Below, piece after piece: positions 1 through 7,950 of a stretch of DNA of 20,230 bases. The DNA lies in assembly GCF_000750005.1 (NCBI RefSeq), contig NZ_JPYA01000130.1, positions 1 through 20,230 on the forward strand. Reading direction: 5' to 3'. The stretch is from Geobacillus icigianus (GTDB lineage: Bacteria; Bacillota; Bacilli; Bacillales; Anoxybacillaceae). The notes below the pieces were generated by a model, which saw only the letters and a program-made list of their open reading frames with translations, had not been told where the DNA came from and did not search any database. The stretch's first letter is position 1, and each line of letters opens with the position of its first letter. The position numbers and the translations under genes were made by a program.

Positions 1-13
1 ATTTTTGTATTTT

Positions 14-27
14 TGGAAGCGCTTTAA
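14..27. promoter_or_regulatory. Near-consensus cre (CcpA site) before paaK
   Basis: The sequence TGGAAGCGCTTTAA matches the Bacillota catabolite-responsive element consensus TGWAARCGYTWNCW at 12 of 14 positions and has a palindromic AAGCGCTT core. It lies just upstream of the paaK ribosome binding site, where bound CcpA could act as a roadblock. The promoter itself lies outside the window, so the role is inferred. Confidence 0.35.
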
Positions 28-44
28 AAAGGAGGGCGGAAACG

Positions 45-1370
45 ATGATTTTCCATGACATCGAGACGGCTGCACGCTGGGAGCTTGAGGCGCTCCAGCT
101 CGAGCGGCTGCGGGTGACGGCAGAGCGGGTGTATGCGCGGGTGCCGTTTTATCGGCAACGGTTTGATGAATGCGGAGTGAAGCCGGAGGACATCCGCACG
201 CTTGAGGATGTGCGCAAACTCCCGTTTACGACAAAGCGGGATTTGCGGGACCATTATCCGTTTGGTTTGCTCGCGGTCGATCTTTCCCAATGTGTCCGTG
301 TGCACGCTTCAAGCGGCACGAGCGGCAAACCGACGGTGGTCGCTTACACGAAGAAGGACATTGAGCACTGGGCCGATATTGTGGCGCGGGCGATTGTCAT
401 CGCGGGCGGAAAACCGGGGGATGTGATTCACAACGCCTATGGATACGGGCTGTTTACGGGCGGGCTCGGGCTGCATTATGGCAGCGAGCGGCTTGGCGCC
501 GTGACGGTGCCGGTATCCGGGGGCAACACCGACCGGCAAGTGATGATCATTGAAGATTTTCAGCCGACCGTCATTTGCGCCACGCCGTCCTATGTATTGA
601 ACATTGCCGAACGGATGAAGGAGCTGGGCAAAGATCCGCGGCAAACATCGCTCAAATACGGCATCTTCGGGGCGGAACCGTGGTCCGAGGAAATGCGGCG
701 CACGCTTGAAGAAACGTTTGATATGAAGGCGTGCGACATTTACGGGCTGAGTGAAGTGATCGGCCCGGGGGTGGCGATGGAATGCCACGAAGCGCAAAAC
801 GGCCTCCATATCGCCGAGGACCATTTCCTCGTGGAAGTGATCGACCCGAACACGCTCGAGCCGGTGGCGGAAGGAGAAGAAGGAGAGTTGGTGTTTACGA
901 GCTTGACGAAAGAGGCGTTTCCGGTCATCCGCTACCGGACGGGCGACATCGCTTCCGTGACGAGAGAGCGGTGTGCTTGCGGGCGGACGACGGCGCGCAT
1001 GTCGCGGGTCAAGGGGCGGGTTGATGATATGATCATCATCCGCGGCGTCAACGTGTTCCCGTCGGAAATTGAACACCATCTGCTTCGTGTCTCGGAACTG
1101 GCTCCGCACTATCAGCTGCACCGTCTCCGAAACGGACATTTGGAAGCGGTGGAATTGCATGCCGAAGTGACCGAGCAATTTTACGGTGAGACAGGCGGAA
1201 AGTTGCAAGGGGAAGCGGTCGACCGACTCATCCACCGCATTCAAGCGCTGCTGAAAACACACTGCCTCATTTCGATCGACGTTCATCTCCATCCTCCAAA
1301 AACGCTCCCGCGCTCGGAAGGAAAAGCGGTGCGTGTCGTTGACCGGCGCGGACAAGAGCATGCGGTGTAA
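45..1370 (+). CDS. paaK: Phenylacetate-CoA ligase PaaK
   Basis: This is a cytoplasmic AMP-forming ligase that converts phenylacetate, ATP and CoA to phenylacetyl-CoA, the entry step of the Paa pathway. The 441 residues match the usual family length. Visible motifs are the P-loop SSGTSGKPT (89-97), YGLSE (233-237), YRTGD (297-301), the hinge region IIRGVNVFPSEIE (331-343) and a C-terminal lysine in RSEGKAV (K427) at the position of the adenylation lysine. The ATG follows GGAGGGCGG by six bases. It is the first gene of the cluster; its promoter is off the window. The downstream paaA has its own promoter, so paaK may be transcribed separately. I see no terminator between them. Identification is secure; phenylacetate as substrate follows from the neighbours. 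Confidence 0.95.
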   Translation: MIFHDIETAARWELEALQLERLRVTAERVYARVPFYRQRFDECGVKPEDIRTLEDVRKLPFTTKRDLRDHYPFGLLAVDLSQCVRVHASSGTSGKPTVVAYTKKDIEHWADIVARAIVIAGGKPGDVIHNAYGYGLFTGGLGLHYGSERLGAVTVPVSGGNTDRQVMIIEDFQPTVICATPSYVLNIAERMKELGKDPRQTSLKYGIFGAEPWSEEMRRTLEETFDMKACDIYGLSEVIGPGVAMECHEAQNGLHIAEDHFLVEVIDPNTLEPVAEGEEGELVFTSLTKEAFPVIRYRTGDIASVTRERCACGRTTARMSRVKGRVDDMIIIRGVNVFPSEIEHHLLRVSELAPHYQLHRLRNGHLEAVELHAEVTEQFYGETGGKLQGEAVDRLIHRIQALLKTHCLISIDVHLHPPKTLPRSEGKAVRVVDRRGQEHAV

Positions 1371-1385
1371 CGATTGAAAAAATAG

Positions 1386-1414
1386 TTGCTAATTTTATAA
1401 CGTTAAAATATAAT
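1386..1414 (+). promoter_or_regulatory. Sigma-A-type promoter of the paaA operon
   Basis: TTGCTA (1386-1391) and a perfect TATAAT (1409-1414) are separated by 17 bases. The position, about 50 bases before the paaA start, suggests it drives paaABCD and probably the genes beyond. It overlaps the AACGTT repeats, so the operator would block polymerase directly. Confidence 0.65.
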
Positions 1415-1433
1415 AACGTTAAATAAACGTTAT
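1397..1433. promoter_or_regulatory. AACGTT-repeat operator at the paaA promoter
   Basis: Three AACGTT units begin at 1399, 1415 and 1427 minus one (1426). The last two form a perfect inverted repeat, ATAACGTT (1413-1420), five bases, AACGTTAT (1426-1433). The block covers the -10 element and the expected start site. PaaX, encoded at 10314, is the obvious candidate ligand but this is inference. A related block lies before the phenylalanine dehydrogenase gene. Confidence 0.55.
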
Positions 1434-1462
1434 ATATTATGATTTTAACAGGGGGAGGAAGG

Positions 1463-2431
1463 ATGGCAGCGATGATGACGTTCACCCGCCTGTCCAATGA
1501 GGAGAAATACGAACGGTTTATGCAGCGCATCGAGGCGGGGGAAAAGATCGAAGCCGATGACTGGATGCCGGATGAATATCGAATGACGCTCATCAAGCTG
1601 ATTGCGATGCATGCGGTGAGCGAAATTATGGGAGCGCTTCCGGAAAAAGAATGGGTGCCGAAAGCGCCGTCGCTGCGCCGGAAGCTTGGCATCATGGCGA
1701 AGGTGCAGGACGAGATGGGGCACGGCCAGCTGCTGCTGCGGGTGGCAGAAGATTTGCTGGCGCCGCTTGGGAAAACGCGGGAAGATTTGATCGAAGATTT
1801 ATTGAACGAACGGTTGAAGTTTCATAACGTGTTTCATATGCCGGCGCCGACATGGGCGGACGCCGGGTTGATCGGGTGGCTTGTCGACGGGGCGGCGATT
1901 ATGACGCAGACGAATATGCTGGATGCCTCATACGGACCGTACGCACGGGCGCTGAAGCGCATTTGCGCCGAGGAAGTGTTTCACGCCCAGCACGGCGAGT
2001 CGATCATTTTGGCGCTCGCCGAAGGGACGAAGGAGCAGAAGGAGATGCTGCAAGAGGCGCTCAACCGTTGGTGGGAGGCGTTGCTCATGTTTTTCGGCCC
2101 GCCGACGGCCGACACGACAGGAACCTCGAAGCAAGACATCACGATCAAATACCGCATCCGCACGAAAACGAATGAACAGCTGCGCCAAGACTTTTTTACA
2201 AAATATGTGCCGCGCATTTGGGCGCTTGGTCTGAAGATTCCGGATGAGACAATGCATTTTGACAAAGAGAAGGGCCAATGGATTTACCGGCAGCCGGACT
2301 GGGAGAAGTTTAAACAAATCATTCGCAACAATGGTCCAAAATCGCAAGAGCGGCTGGAGCTGCGGCGGACGGCATATAAGCAGAACGCCTGGGTGCGCGA
2401 GGCGCTCAGTGCGGTGCGGACGGCCGGATGA
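1463..2431 (+). CDS. paaA: Phenylacetyl-CoA 1,2-epoxidase catalytic subunit PaaA
   Basis: This is the diiron subunit of the ring-1,2-phenylacetyl-CoA epoxidase (PaaABC plus a reductase), which uses O2 to form the ring epoxide. With the ATG at 1463 it has 322 residues, the usual family size. The two diiron ExxH motifs are visible: E84-x-x-H87 in QDEMGH, and E171-x-x-H174 in EEVFHAQH. E54 or E61 is a further candidate ligand. The start has the run GGGGGAGG at 1451-1458; an in-frame ATG at 1472 is an alternative with wider spacing, while the ATG at 1439 lies before this run and is unlikely. paaB follows after 12 bases. Identification is secure. Confidence 0.93.
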   Translation: MAAMMTFTRLSNEEKYERFMQRIEAGEKIEADDWMPDEYRMTLIKLIAMHAVSEIMGALPEKEWVPKAPSLRRKLGIMAKVQDEMGHGQLLLRVAEDLLAPLGKTREDLIEDLLNERLKFHNVFHMPAPTWADAGLIGWLVDGAAIMTQTNMLDASYGPYARALKRICAEEVFHAQHGESIILALAEGTKEQKEMLQEALNRWWEALLMFFGPPTADTTGTSKQDITIKYRIRTKTNEQLRQDFFTKYVPRIWALGLKIPDETMHFDKEKGQWIYRQPDWEKFKQIIRNNGPKSQERLELRRTAYKQNAWVREALSAVRTAG

Positions 2432-2437
2432 GGAGGG
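2431..2437 (+). promoter_or_regulatory. Ribosome binding site deciding the paaB start
   Basis: AGGAGGG directly abuts an ATG at 2438, which leaves no spacing, but stands six bases before the in-frame ATG at 2444. The second ATG is therefore the better start. Confidence 0.6.
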
Positions 2438-2443
2438 ATGGCC

Positions 2444-2797
2444 ATGGCGGGGAAAGAACAAGGATTTTATCAAGTGTTTGAGGTGTTCAGCCGCAAAGCG
2501 CCGGATGCACCGATGCAGCATCAATTCAGTCTGCTTGCCCCCAATGAGGAGATCGCGCTCGTGATGGCGCAGGAAAACTTTATGCGCCGTGAGCCGGTCG
2601 CTGACCTTTGGGTCGTAAAGCGGGACTATATCCGGCGGATGAGTGAAGACGAAAAAGCAGCGCTCAAGCGGCTTGACAACAAAGATTACCGGCTGACGCG
2701 GGGATATGGGGATTTGAAAAAGCGGTGGCGCAAATATGAACAACAGGCGTTTGACGAAAAAGAAATTTTGTCATGGAAAGGCGAGATTCAACGATGA
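2444..2797 (+). CDS. paaB: Phenylacetyl-CoA epoxidase subunit PaaB
   Basis: This small non-catalytic subunit of the epoxidase links PaaA-PaaC dimers in the known complex. It has 117 residues, somewhat longer than the roughly 95 of the E. coli protein. The N-terminal part beginning FYQVFEVFSRK, and the stretch around ALVMAQENFMRREPVADLWVV, are typical of the family. The C-terminal extension is rich in lysine and arginine. The start was chosen by Shine-Dalgarno spacing. The stop codon overlaps the paaC start (ATGA), which points to translational coupling and fits equal amounts of the subunits. Confidence 0.9.
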   Translation: MAGKEQGFYQVFEVFSRKAPDAPMQHQFSLLAPNEEIALVMAQENFMRREPVADLWVVKRDYIRRMSEDEKAALKRLDNKDYRLTRGYGDLKKRWRKYEQQAFDEKEILSWKGEIQR

Positions 2798-3600
2798 GTG
2801 AAAAGCATGTCGATGCGAACGGCCGGGAGGCGTTGACGGAGCTGTTGTTCCAGCTGGCCGACGATGACTTTTTGCTTGCCTACCGCGGCTCGGAATGGCT
2901 CGGCTTGGCGCCGCATATTGAGGAGGACATCGCGTTTTCTTCCATCAGTCAGGACACGATGGGCCATGCGGCCATGTATTATCAGCTGCTTGAACATCTT
3001 GGCTGTGGATCAGCCGACGAACTGGCGCACGCCCGCCCGGCTTCGGCCCGGCGCAATGCGGTTTTGCTCGAACGGGCGAACGGCCCGGGGCATTATTTGC
3101 GCGAACCTCGCTATGATTGGGCGTTCACCGTTGTTCGCCACTATTTTTATACGCAGGCCAAACGCGTCCGTCTCGAATCGCTGACCAAAAGCAGCTATGC
3201 CCCGCTCGCGGAAGTAGCGGCGAAAATTCAAGTGGAGCTGCACTACCATTTGCTTCATTGGCATACGTGGTTTGTCCAGCTGACGAATGCCCCTGGGGAA
3301 GCGCGGACGCGAATGACCAAAGCCATTCAAGACGTGGCCGCTGATTTTGCCGGTGTGTTGACGCTCGGAGCGAAAGGAACGGACATGGTGCGGTGCGGGC
3401 TGATTGATGAGGAAAAGGTGCTGACCGAAAACACCATTGCCGCGCTGGCGCCAGCGTTTGCCGAAGTGGGACTTGAGTGGCCGATGCCGTTTGGCATGAA
3501 GCATGGCAACGGCCGCAACGGCGAACATACGCCCGATTTGGACGAAGCGCTGGCAACGTTGTCAGAAGTATACCGCGCCGTCCCGCATGCGATATGGTAA
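2794..3600 (+). CDS. paaC: Phenylacetyl-CoA epoxidase structural subunit PaaC
   Basis: This is the ferritin-like partner of PaaA, structural rather than catalytic in characterised complexes. It has 268 residues, close to the family norm. The helical stretch around LLAYRGSEWLGLAP (about 27-40) and SQDTMGHAAMYYQLLEHLG (about 52-70) are recognisable. The ATG at 2794 overlaps the paaB stop by four bases; an earlier ATG at 2773 lies inside paaB with no binding site. A gap of 144 bases separates it from paaD and contains only a modest hairpin (CCAACG 3619-3624 with CGTTGG 3630-3635). Confidence 0.92.
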   Translation: MSEKHVDANGREALTELLFQLADDDFLLAYRGSEWLGLAPHIEEDIAFSSISQDTMGHAAMYYQLLEHLGCGSADELAHARPASARRNAVLLERANGPGHYLREPRYDWAFTVVRHYFYTQAKRVRLESLTKSSYAPLAEVAAKIQVELHYHLLHWHTWFVQLTNAPGEARTRMTKAIQDVAADFAGVLTLGAKGTDMVRCGLIDEEKVLTENTIAALAPAFAEVGLEWPMPFGMKHGNGRNGEHTPDLDEALATLSEVYRAVPHAIW

Positions 3601-3744
3601 TGCCGGAGCCGCTGTTTGCCAACGTGCGGCGTTGGGCGTGACGCCTCTTGATGACGGACGAAGTGTTTGTTCAAGGAGCAAAACGGTGCACTAGGCAGCC
3701 CAAGCGGGAAAGCGGCAGCGGGTTGGAAAATGTGAGGGAGAGCC

Positions 3745-4221
3745 ATGACAAATGAAGAGGTGTGGAAAGCGTTAGAAACGGTGAAAGACCCAGAGATTCA
3801 TTCGATTAGCATTGTCGAGCTTGGGATGGTGGAGCAGGTTGACGTTCGGGATGAAGCAGTCTCGGTCTGTTTGCTGCCGACGTTTCTCGGCTGTCCGGCG
3901 CTTGATATCATCCGCACGCGGGTGGAGGAAGCGGTGAAGCAAGCAGGGGCTTCGGCGGTGACGGTTGAGTTTCTCCGCCATCCGCCGTGGACGTCCGATC
4001 GGATCAGCGAAGCCGGACGGGAGCGGCTGAAGCAGTTTGGCATCGCTCCGCCGCCGCGGCAAATGCCGTCAGGGGCGTGGCAAGTCGAGTGTCCGTATTG
4101 CGGGGCGGAGCGGACCATCATGGAAAATTTGTTCGGCCCGACCGCCTGCCGCAGCATTTTCTACTGCAAACAATGCAAAAATCCGTTTGAGGCGATGAAG
4201 CCGGTATTGATTTCGGGATAA
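3745..4221 (+). CDS. paaD: PaaD, iron-sulfur/metal assembly factor for the epoxidase
   Basis: This protein is thought to help mature metal or Fe-S centres of the Paa monooxygenase. The 158 residues show an N-terminal MIP18/DUF59-type domain (about 1-90, with DPEIHSISIVELGMV and FLGCPA, C50), then a C-terminal zinc-ribbon-like part with CPYCG (C116, C119), C135 and CKQC (C141, C144). That two-part arrangement is the PaaD layout. The binding site GAGGGAGAG lies just before the ATG. Its place after paaABC is the standard order. Identification is firm; the biochemical role is less well settled in the family at large. Confidence 0.9.
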   Translation: MTNEEVWKALETVKDPEIHSISIVELGMVEQVDVRDEAVSVCLLPTFLGCPALDIIRTRVEEAVKQAGASAVTVEFLRHPPWTSDRISEAGRERLKQFGIAPPPRQMPSGAWQVECPYCGAERTIMENLFGPTACRSIFYCKQCKNPFEAMKPVLISG

Positions 4222-4245
4222 GAAAAGGGAAAGGAGACGTTCGTG

Positions 4246-4557
4246 ATGTTTAAAATGATTGCCTTGTACAAACAGCCGAAAGATAAGGAACAGTTTGACG
4301 CCCATTATTATGGAACGCATGTGCCGTTGACGGAAAAAATTCCTGGCCTCCGAAAAATCGAGGTGACGAAAATTACCGGGACGCCGATGGGGACGGAAAG
4401 CGAGTATTATTTGTTGTGTGAAATGTATTACGACAGCCAAGAGGCGTTCCAAGAGGCGATGAAAACGAAAGAAGCGAAGGCATCGGCCAAAGATGTCATG
4501 TCATTTGCCGGCGATCTCGTCACCTTTATGGTCGGTGAGGAAGTGGAATATGAGTGA
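4246..4557 (+). CDS. EthD-family dimeric alpha-beta barrel protein
   Basis: This is a protein of 103 residues whose sequence (HYYGTHVPLTEKIPGLRKIEV and the later AFQEAM stretch) is that of the EthD family of small dimeric ferredoxin-like barrels. Family members occur in oxidative catabolic clusters, but no common reaction is established. Its place between paaD and the crotonases suggests a part in the Paa pathway, perhaps handling an unstable intermediate; that is inference. AAGGAG (4231-4236) is nine bases before the ATG; a GTG directly upstream (4243) is an alternative start. The end overlaps the next gene by eight bases. Confidence 0.8.
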   Translation: MFKMIALYKQPKDKEQFDAHYYGTHVPLTEKIPGLRKIEVTKITGTPMGTESEYYLLCEMYYDSQEAFQEAMKTKEAKASAKDVMSFAGDLVTFMVGEEVEYE

Positions 4558-5326
4558 GTGGACGTTCCTTGCGGTGCGGCAAGAGGGAGCGGTTGGCGTC
4601 ATTGAACTGGCCCGCCCTGATGTGTTGAATGCGCTCAGCCGTCAGATGGTGGCGGAAATCGTCGCCGCCGTCGAATCGTTCGACCGGGATGAAGCCGTGC
4701 GTGTCATTGTGCTCACCGGACGCGGGCGGGCGTTCGCCGCTGGGGCCGATATTCAAGAGATGGCGGACGATGACCCCATTCGTCTTGAGTGGCTGAACCA
4801 GTTTGCCGATTGGGATCGCCTGTCCCTCGTGAAAACGCCGATGATTGCCGCTGTCAACGGCTTAGCGCTCGGCGGCGGCTTCGAGCTGGCGCTGTCATGC
4901 GATTGGATCATCGCTTCGGCCGCAGCGGAATTCGGTTTTCCAGAAGTCAACCTCGGCGTCATGCCAGGAGCGGGAGGCACGCAGCGGCTGACGAAGCTCA
5001 TCGGGCCGAAGCGGGCGCTCGAGTGGCTTTGGACCGGGGCGCGCATGTCGGCGAAAGAAGCCGAGCAGCTAGGGATTGTCACCCGCGTCGTCAGCCCGGA
5101 GCTTTTAATGGAAGAAACGATGCGGTTGGCCGGGCGTCTCGCTGAACAGCCGCCTTTGGCTCTTCGGCTGATCAAAGAGGCGGTGCAAAAAGCGGTCGAC
5201 TACCCGCTGTATGAAGGCATGCAATTTGAGCGGAAAAACTTTTACCTATTGTTCGCCTCGGAAGACCAAAAAGAAGGAATGGCGGCCTTCCTCGAAAAAC
5301 GAAAGCCGCGCTTCCAAGGAAAATAA
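4550..5326 (+). CDS. paaF: Enoyl-CoA hydratase, PaaF type
   Basis: This is a crotonase of 258 residues, expected to hydrate 2,3-dehydroadipyl-CoA to 3-hydroxyadipyl-CoA. The oxyanion-hole segments GRAFAAGADIQEM (59-71) and NGLALGGGFELA (103-114) are present, as are both catalytic glutamates of true hydratases, E112 in GGGFELA and E132 in FPEVNLG. The ATG at 4550 overlaps the end of the EthD gene. A longer reading from 4493 would lie inside that gene and is unlikely. Retention of both glutamates separates it from the next gene and supports the hydratase role. Substrate is inferred from context. Confidence 0.87.
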   Translation: MSEWTFLAVRQEGAVGVIELARPDVLNALSRQMVAEIVAAVESFDRDEAVRVIVLTGRGRAFAAGADIQEMADDDPIRLEWLNQFADWDRLSLVKTPMIAAVNGLALGGGFELALSCDWIIASAAAEFGFPEVNLGVMPGAGGTQRLTKLIGPKRALEWLWTGARMSAKEAEQLGIVTRVVSPELLMEETMRLAGRLAEQPPLALRLIKEAVQKAVDYPLYEGMQFERKNFYLLFASEDQKEGMAAFLEKRKPRFQGK

Positions 5327-5339
5327 GGGGGGGCGTCCG

Positions 5340-6113
5340 ATGTCCGAAACGATCCGTTATGAAGTGAAGGGGCAAGTCGCCTGGCTGACGCTCAACCGCC
5401 CGGATCAGCTCAATGCGTTTACGGAACAAATGAATGCGGAAGTGACAAAGGCGCTGAAGCAAGCAGGAGCGGATCAAAACGTCCGCTGCGTGGTGATCAC
5501 CGGCGCCGGCCGAGCGTTTTGCGCCGGCGAAGACTTGAGCGGCGTGACGGAAGAAATGGACCATGGCGACGTGTTGCGCACCCGATACGCGCCGATGATG
5601 AAAGCGCTTCATCATCTGGAAAAGCCGGTTGTCGCCGCGGTGAACGGAGCGGCGGCCGGCGCGGGCATGAGCTTGGCGCTGGCGTGTGATTTCCGGCTTC
5701 TCTCGGAAAAGGCGAGTTTCGCTCCCGCGTTTATTCACGTCGGTCTTGTGCCGGATGCGGGGCATCTGTACTATTTGCCGCGCCTCATCGGGCGGGCAAA
5801 GGCGCTTGAGCTTGCGGTGCTCGGGGAAAAAGTGGCTGCCGAGGAAGCCGTTGCTCTTGGGCTGGCCACCAAGGTGATTCCGCTCTCGTCTTGGGAAGAG
5901 GAAGTCAAGCAGTTTGCCGAGCGGCTGGCGGCCATGCCGACGAAGGCGATTGGACTGATCAAACGGCTGCTTCGCGAAAGCCAAGAAGCGACGTTTGACC
6001 GCTACCTCGAACGGGAAGCGGAATGCCAGCGCATCGCGGGATTGACATCCGACCACCGCGAAGGCGTTAAGGCATTTTTTGAGAAACGGAAACCGATTTT
6101 CCAAGGAAACTAA
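5340..6113 (+). CDS. paaG: 1,2-epoxyphenylacetyl-CoA isomerase, PaaG type
   Basis: This crotonase-fold isomerase converts the ring epoxide of phenylacetyl-CoA to the seven-membered oxepin-CoA and can shift double bonds later in the pathway. It has 257 residues. The hydratase glutamates are missing: the first position lies in AGAGMSLALA, and the loop reads VGLVPDAGHLYYLPRLIG, in which D139 corresponds to the catalytic aspartate of PaaG proteins. GAGRAFCAGEDLSGV (56-70) supplies one oxyanion-hole segment. A run of G bases (AAGGGGGGGC) precedes the ATG. It sits 13 bases after paaF and 16 before the aldehyde dehydrogenase, hence in the same operon. Confidence 0.88.
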   Translation: MSETIRYEVKGQVAWLTLNRPDQLNAFTEQMNAEVTKALKQAGADQNVRCVVITGAGRAFCAGEDLSGVTEEMDHGDVLRTRYAPMMKALHHLEKPVVAAVNGAAAGAGMSLALACDFRLLSEKASFAPAFIHVGLVPDAGHLYYLPRLIGRAKALELAVLGEKVAAEEAVALGLATKVIPLSSWEEEVKQFAERLAAMPTKAIGLIKRLLRESQEATFDRYLEREAECQRIAGLTSDHREGVKAFFEKRKPIFQGN

Positions 6114-6129
6114 GCAAGGGGGAAAAACG

Positions 6130-7647
6130 ATGGCGACTGTCAAGCAAAAGAAAATGGAACCGATGCCGACGAAACGCGATTTCTATCATTTGATTATCAA
6201 TGGGGAGCGGGTCGAAAGCGCCGCGGGCGAAACGTTGGTCGTCACCAATCCGGCCACGGGCGAACCGGTCGCTCGCGTCGCCAAAGGGACGCGCGAGGAT
6301 GCCGAGCGTGCGGTGCAGGCGGCGCGGCAAGCGTTTGACCGCGGGAAATGGCGTCATTTTCCGGTGCAAAAACGGGCGCGCATCTTATACCAAATTGCGT
6401 CCATCATGCGCGAACGTTTCAATGAATTGGTGGAGTTGGAAATTTTGAATACCGGCAAAGCGTTGTCGGCGGCTCAAGGGCAAGTGATGCAGGCGATTGA
6501 AGACTTTGAATTTTTCGCTGGGGCGATCATTGGGCACCGCGGGGCGGTCAACCCGATGCCGGGGGCGTTTCACAACTATACAGAAAAGGAGCCTGTCGGC
6601 GTGTGCGCCCAAATTATTCCTTGGAACTATCCGCTCATGATGGCAGCTTGGAAAATTGCACCGGCCATTGCCGCGGGATGCTCGGTTGTCGTCAAACCAG
6701 CGTCGCTGACGCCGCTCACCTGCCTTGTGCTGGCGGAAATTTGCCATGAGGCTGGCGTGCCGGAAGGGGTCGTCAATGTGGTGACAGGCGCCGGAGCGGA
6801 AGTGGGGGACGATTTGGTCGAACATCCGCTTGTCGACAAAGTGGCGTTTACCGGATCGACGCCGGTCGGGAAGGAAATTATGGAGAAAGCGGCGAAAACA
6901 TTAAAACGGGTGACGCTCGAGCTGGGTGGCAAATCGCCGAGCCTTGTGTTTGCGGACGCTGATTTGGAAGCCGCTGTCGCCGGCTCATTGTTCGGCATTT
7001 TCTACAACAGCGGCCAATCGTGCGAGGCGCGCTCCCGTTTGTATGTGCATGAAAGCATCTATGATGAGTTTATGGAAGCGTTCGTGGCCAAAACGAAACA
7101 GCTGAAGCTCGGCGATCCGTTTGATGCCGGCACGCACGTGGGAGCGATCATCAGCCGCGGTCAGCTCGAAGTGATCGATGAGTATGTGCAGTCCGCGGTC
7201 GCTGATGGAGCGACGATCGCCGCCGGCGGAAAAGAGGCGGTCGTGGCCGGCTTTGAAAACGGTTACTGGTATGAACCGACGATTTTGACGAACGTGAACC
7301 AGCAAATGAAAGCGGTTCGCGAAGAAATTTTTGGACCGGTTGTCGTCGTGATGAAATTCCGCGATGAAGCCGAAGCCGTTGAATTGGCGAACGACAGCGA
7401 CTATGGACTGGCCGCCGCGATTTGGACAAAAGATCATGGCCGCGCCGTTCGTGTAGCCAAACAGCTGCGTTCCGGCATTGTCATGGTCAACAGCCCATTC
7501 TCCGCTTTCCCAGGCACGCCGTTTGGCGGCTACAAACAGTCCGGATTTGGGCGCGAGCTGTCTGTCGAGGCGCTTGATTTGTACACCGAAACGAAAAGCG
7601 TGCTGTCGTATTATGGTCCGCGTCCGCTTAATCCGTTTGGCGTCTAA
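6130..7647 (+). CDS. NAD(P)-dependent aldehyde dehydrogenase of the paa operon
   Basis: This is a classical aldehyde dehydrogenase of 505 residues with IIPWNYP (N165), TGSTPVGKEI (241-250), VTLELGGKSP (E264) and FYNSGQSCEA (catalytic C298). AAGGGGG lies seven bases before the ATG. In E. coli the ring-opened semialdehyde is oxidised by the aldehyde dehydrogenase domain of the fused PaaZ protein. This gene is a stand-alone enzyme that does not resemble that domain closely and has no MaoC part. It may do the 3-oxo-5,6-dehydrosuberyl-CoA semialdehyde step, or it may oxidise phenylacetaldehyde to phenylacetate. The sequence does not decide. Enzyme class is certain, substrate is not. Confidence 0.85.
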   Translation: MATVKQKKMEPMPTKRDFYHLIINGERVESAAGETLVVTNPATGEPVARVAKGTREDAERAVQAARQAFDRGKWRHFPVQKRARILYQIASIMRERFNELVELEILNTGKALSAAQGQVMQAIEDFEFFAGAIIGHRGAVNPMPGAFHNYTEKEPVGVCAQIIPWNYPLMMAAWKIAPAIAAGCSVVVKPASLTPLTCLVLAEICHEAGVPEGVVNVVTGAGAEVGDDLVEHPLVDKVAFTGSTPVGKEIMEKAAKTLKRVTLELGGKSPSLVFADADLEAAVAGSLFGIFYNSGQSCEARSRLYVHESIYDEFMEAFVAKTKQLKLGDPFDAGTHVGAIISRGQLEVIDEYVQSAVADGATIAAGGKEAVVAGFENGYWYEPTILTNVNQQMKAVREEIFGPVVVVMKFRDEAEAVELANDSDYGLAAAIWTKDHGRAVRVAKQLRSGIVMVNSPFSAFPGTPFGGYKQSGFGRELSVEALDLYTETKSVLSYYGPRPLNPFGV

Positions 7648-7950
7648 GGCTTTTCACCGTTTTGCATTTGTCACGATACGAGAGCGTGTCGCGTCCTTGG
7701 AAGCAGCGTCCAGTTTGTCGCCCTTGCAGGCAAAGGCCGGTTAGGGCGAGCGATGGAGAGATACGTCCGCCCGATTGATGCGTTTCCATTTTTGGTGGCG
7801 GGCGGCCATGGGGCAGATCTATCTGGCTATCGAGCACCCCGTCGCTCGTGATGGGGTGCCCATTCATTTGGCGGCGTCCGCTGCTTGGTGAAAGGCACAC
7901 CGGCTTGAGGCATCCGCCATGATATGCGAGAGCAGGAGAGGGGGAAGACG
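7648..7950. other. Gene-free gap with a hairpin inside the paa cluster
   Basis: I see no credible gene in these 303 bases. A 33-codon frame starting at 7753 lacks a binding site and recognisable sequence. A hairpin is clear: GCACCCCGTC (7834-7843), loop of six, GATGGGGTGC (7850-7859), ten pairs including one G-T. No T-run follows, so it is more likely a processing or stability element than a terminator. No convincing promoter is visible either. The gap is odd in an otherwise tight operon and might be where a gene was lost. Confidence 0.5.

Noticed and set aside
309..1361. Long open frame on the minus strand opposite paaK
   Set aside because: It mirrors paaK in a GC-rich, codon-biased region and has no recognisable domain; similar mirror frames occur opposite most genes here.
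7753..7851. Short open frame in the gap before paaH
   Set aside because: About 33 codons, no ribosome binding site of note and no recognisable sequence.
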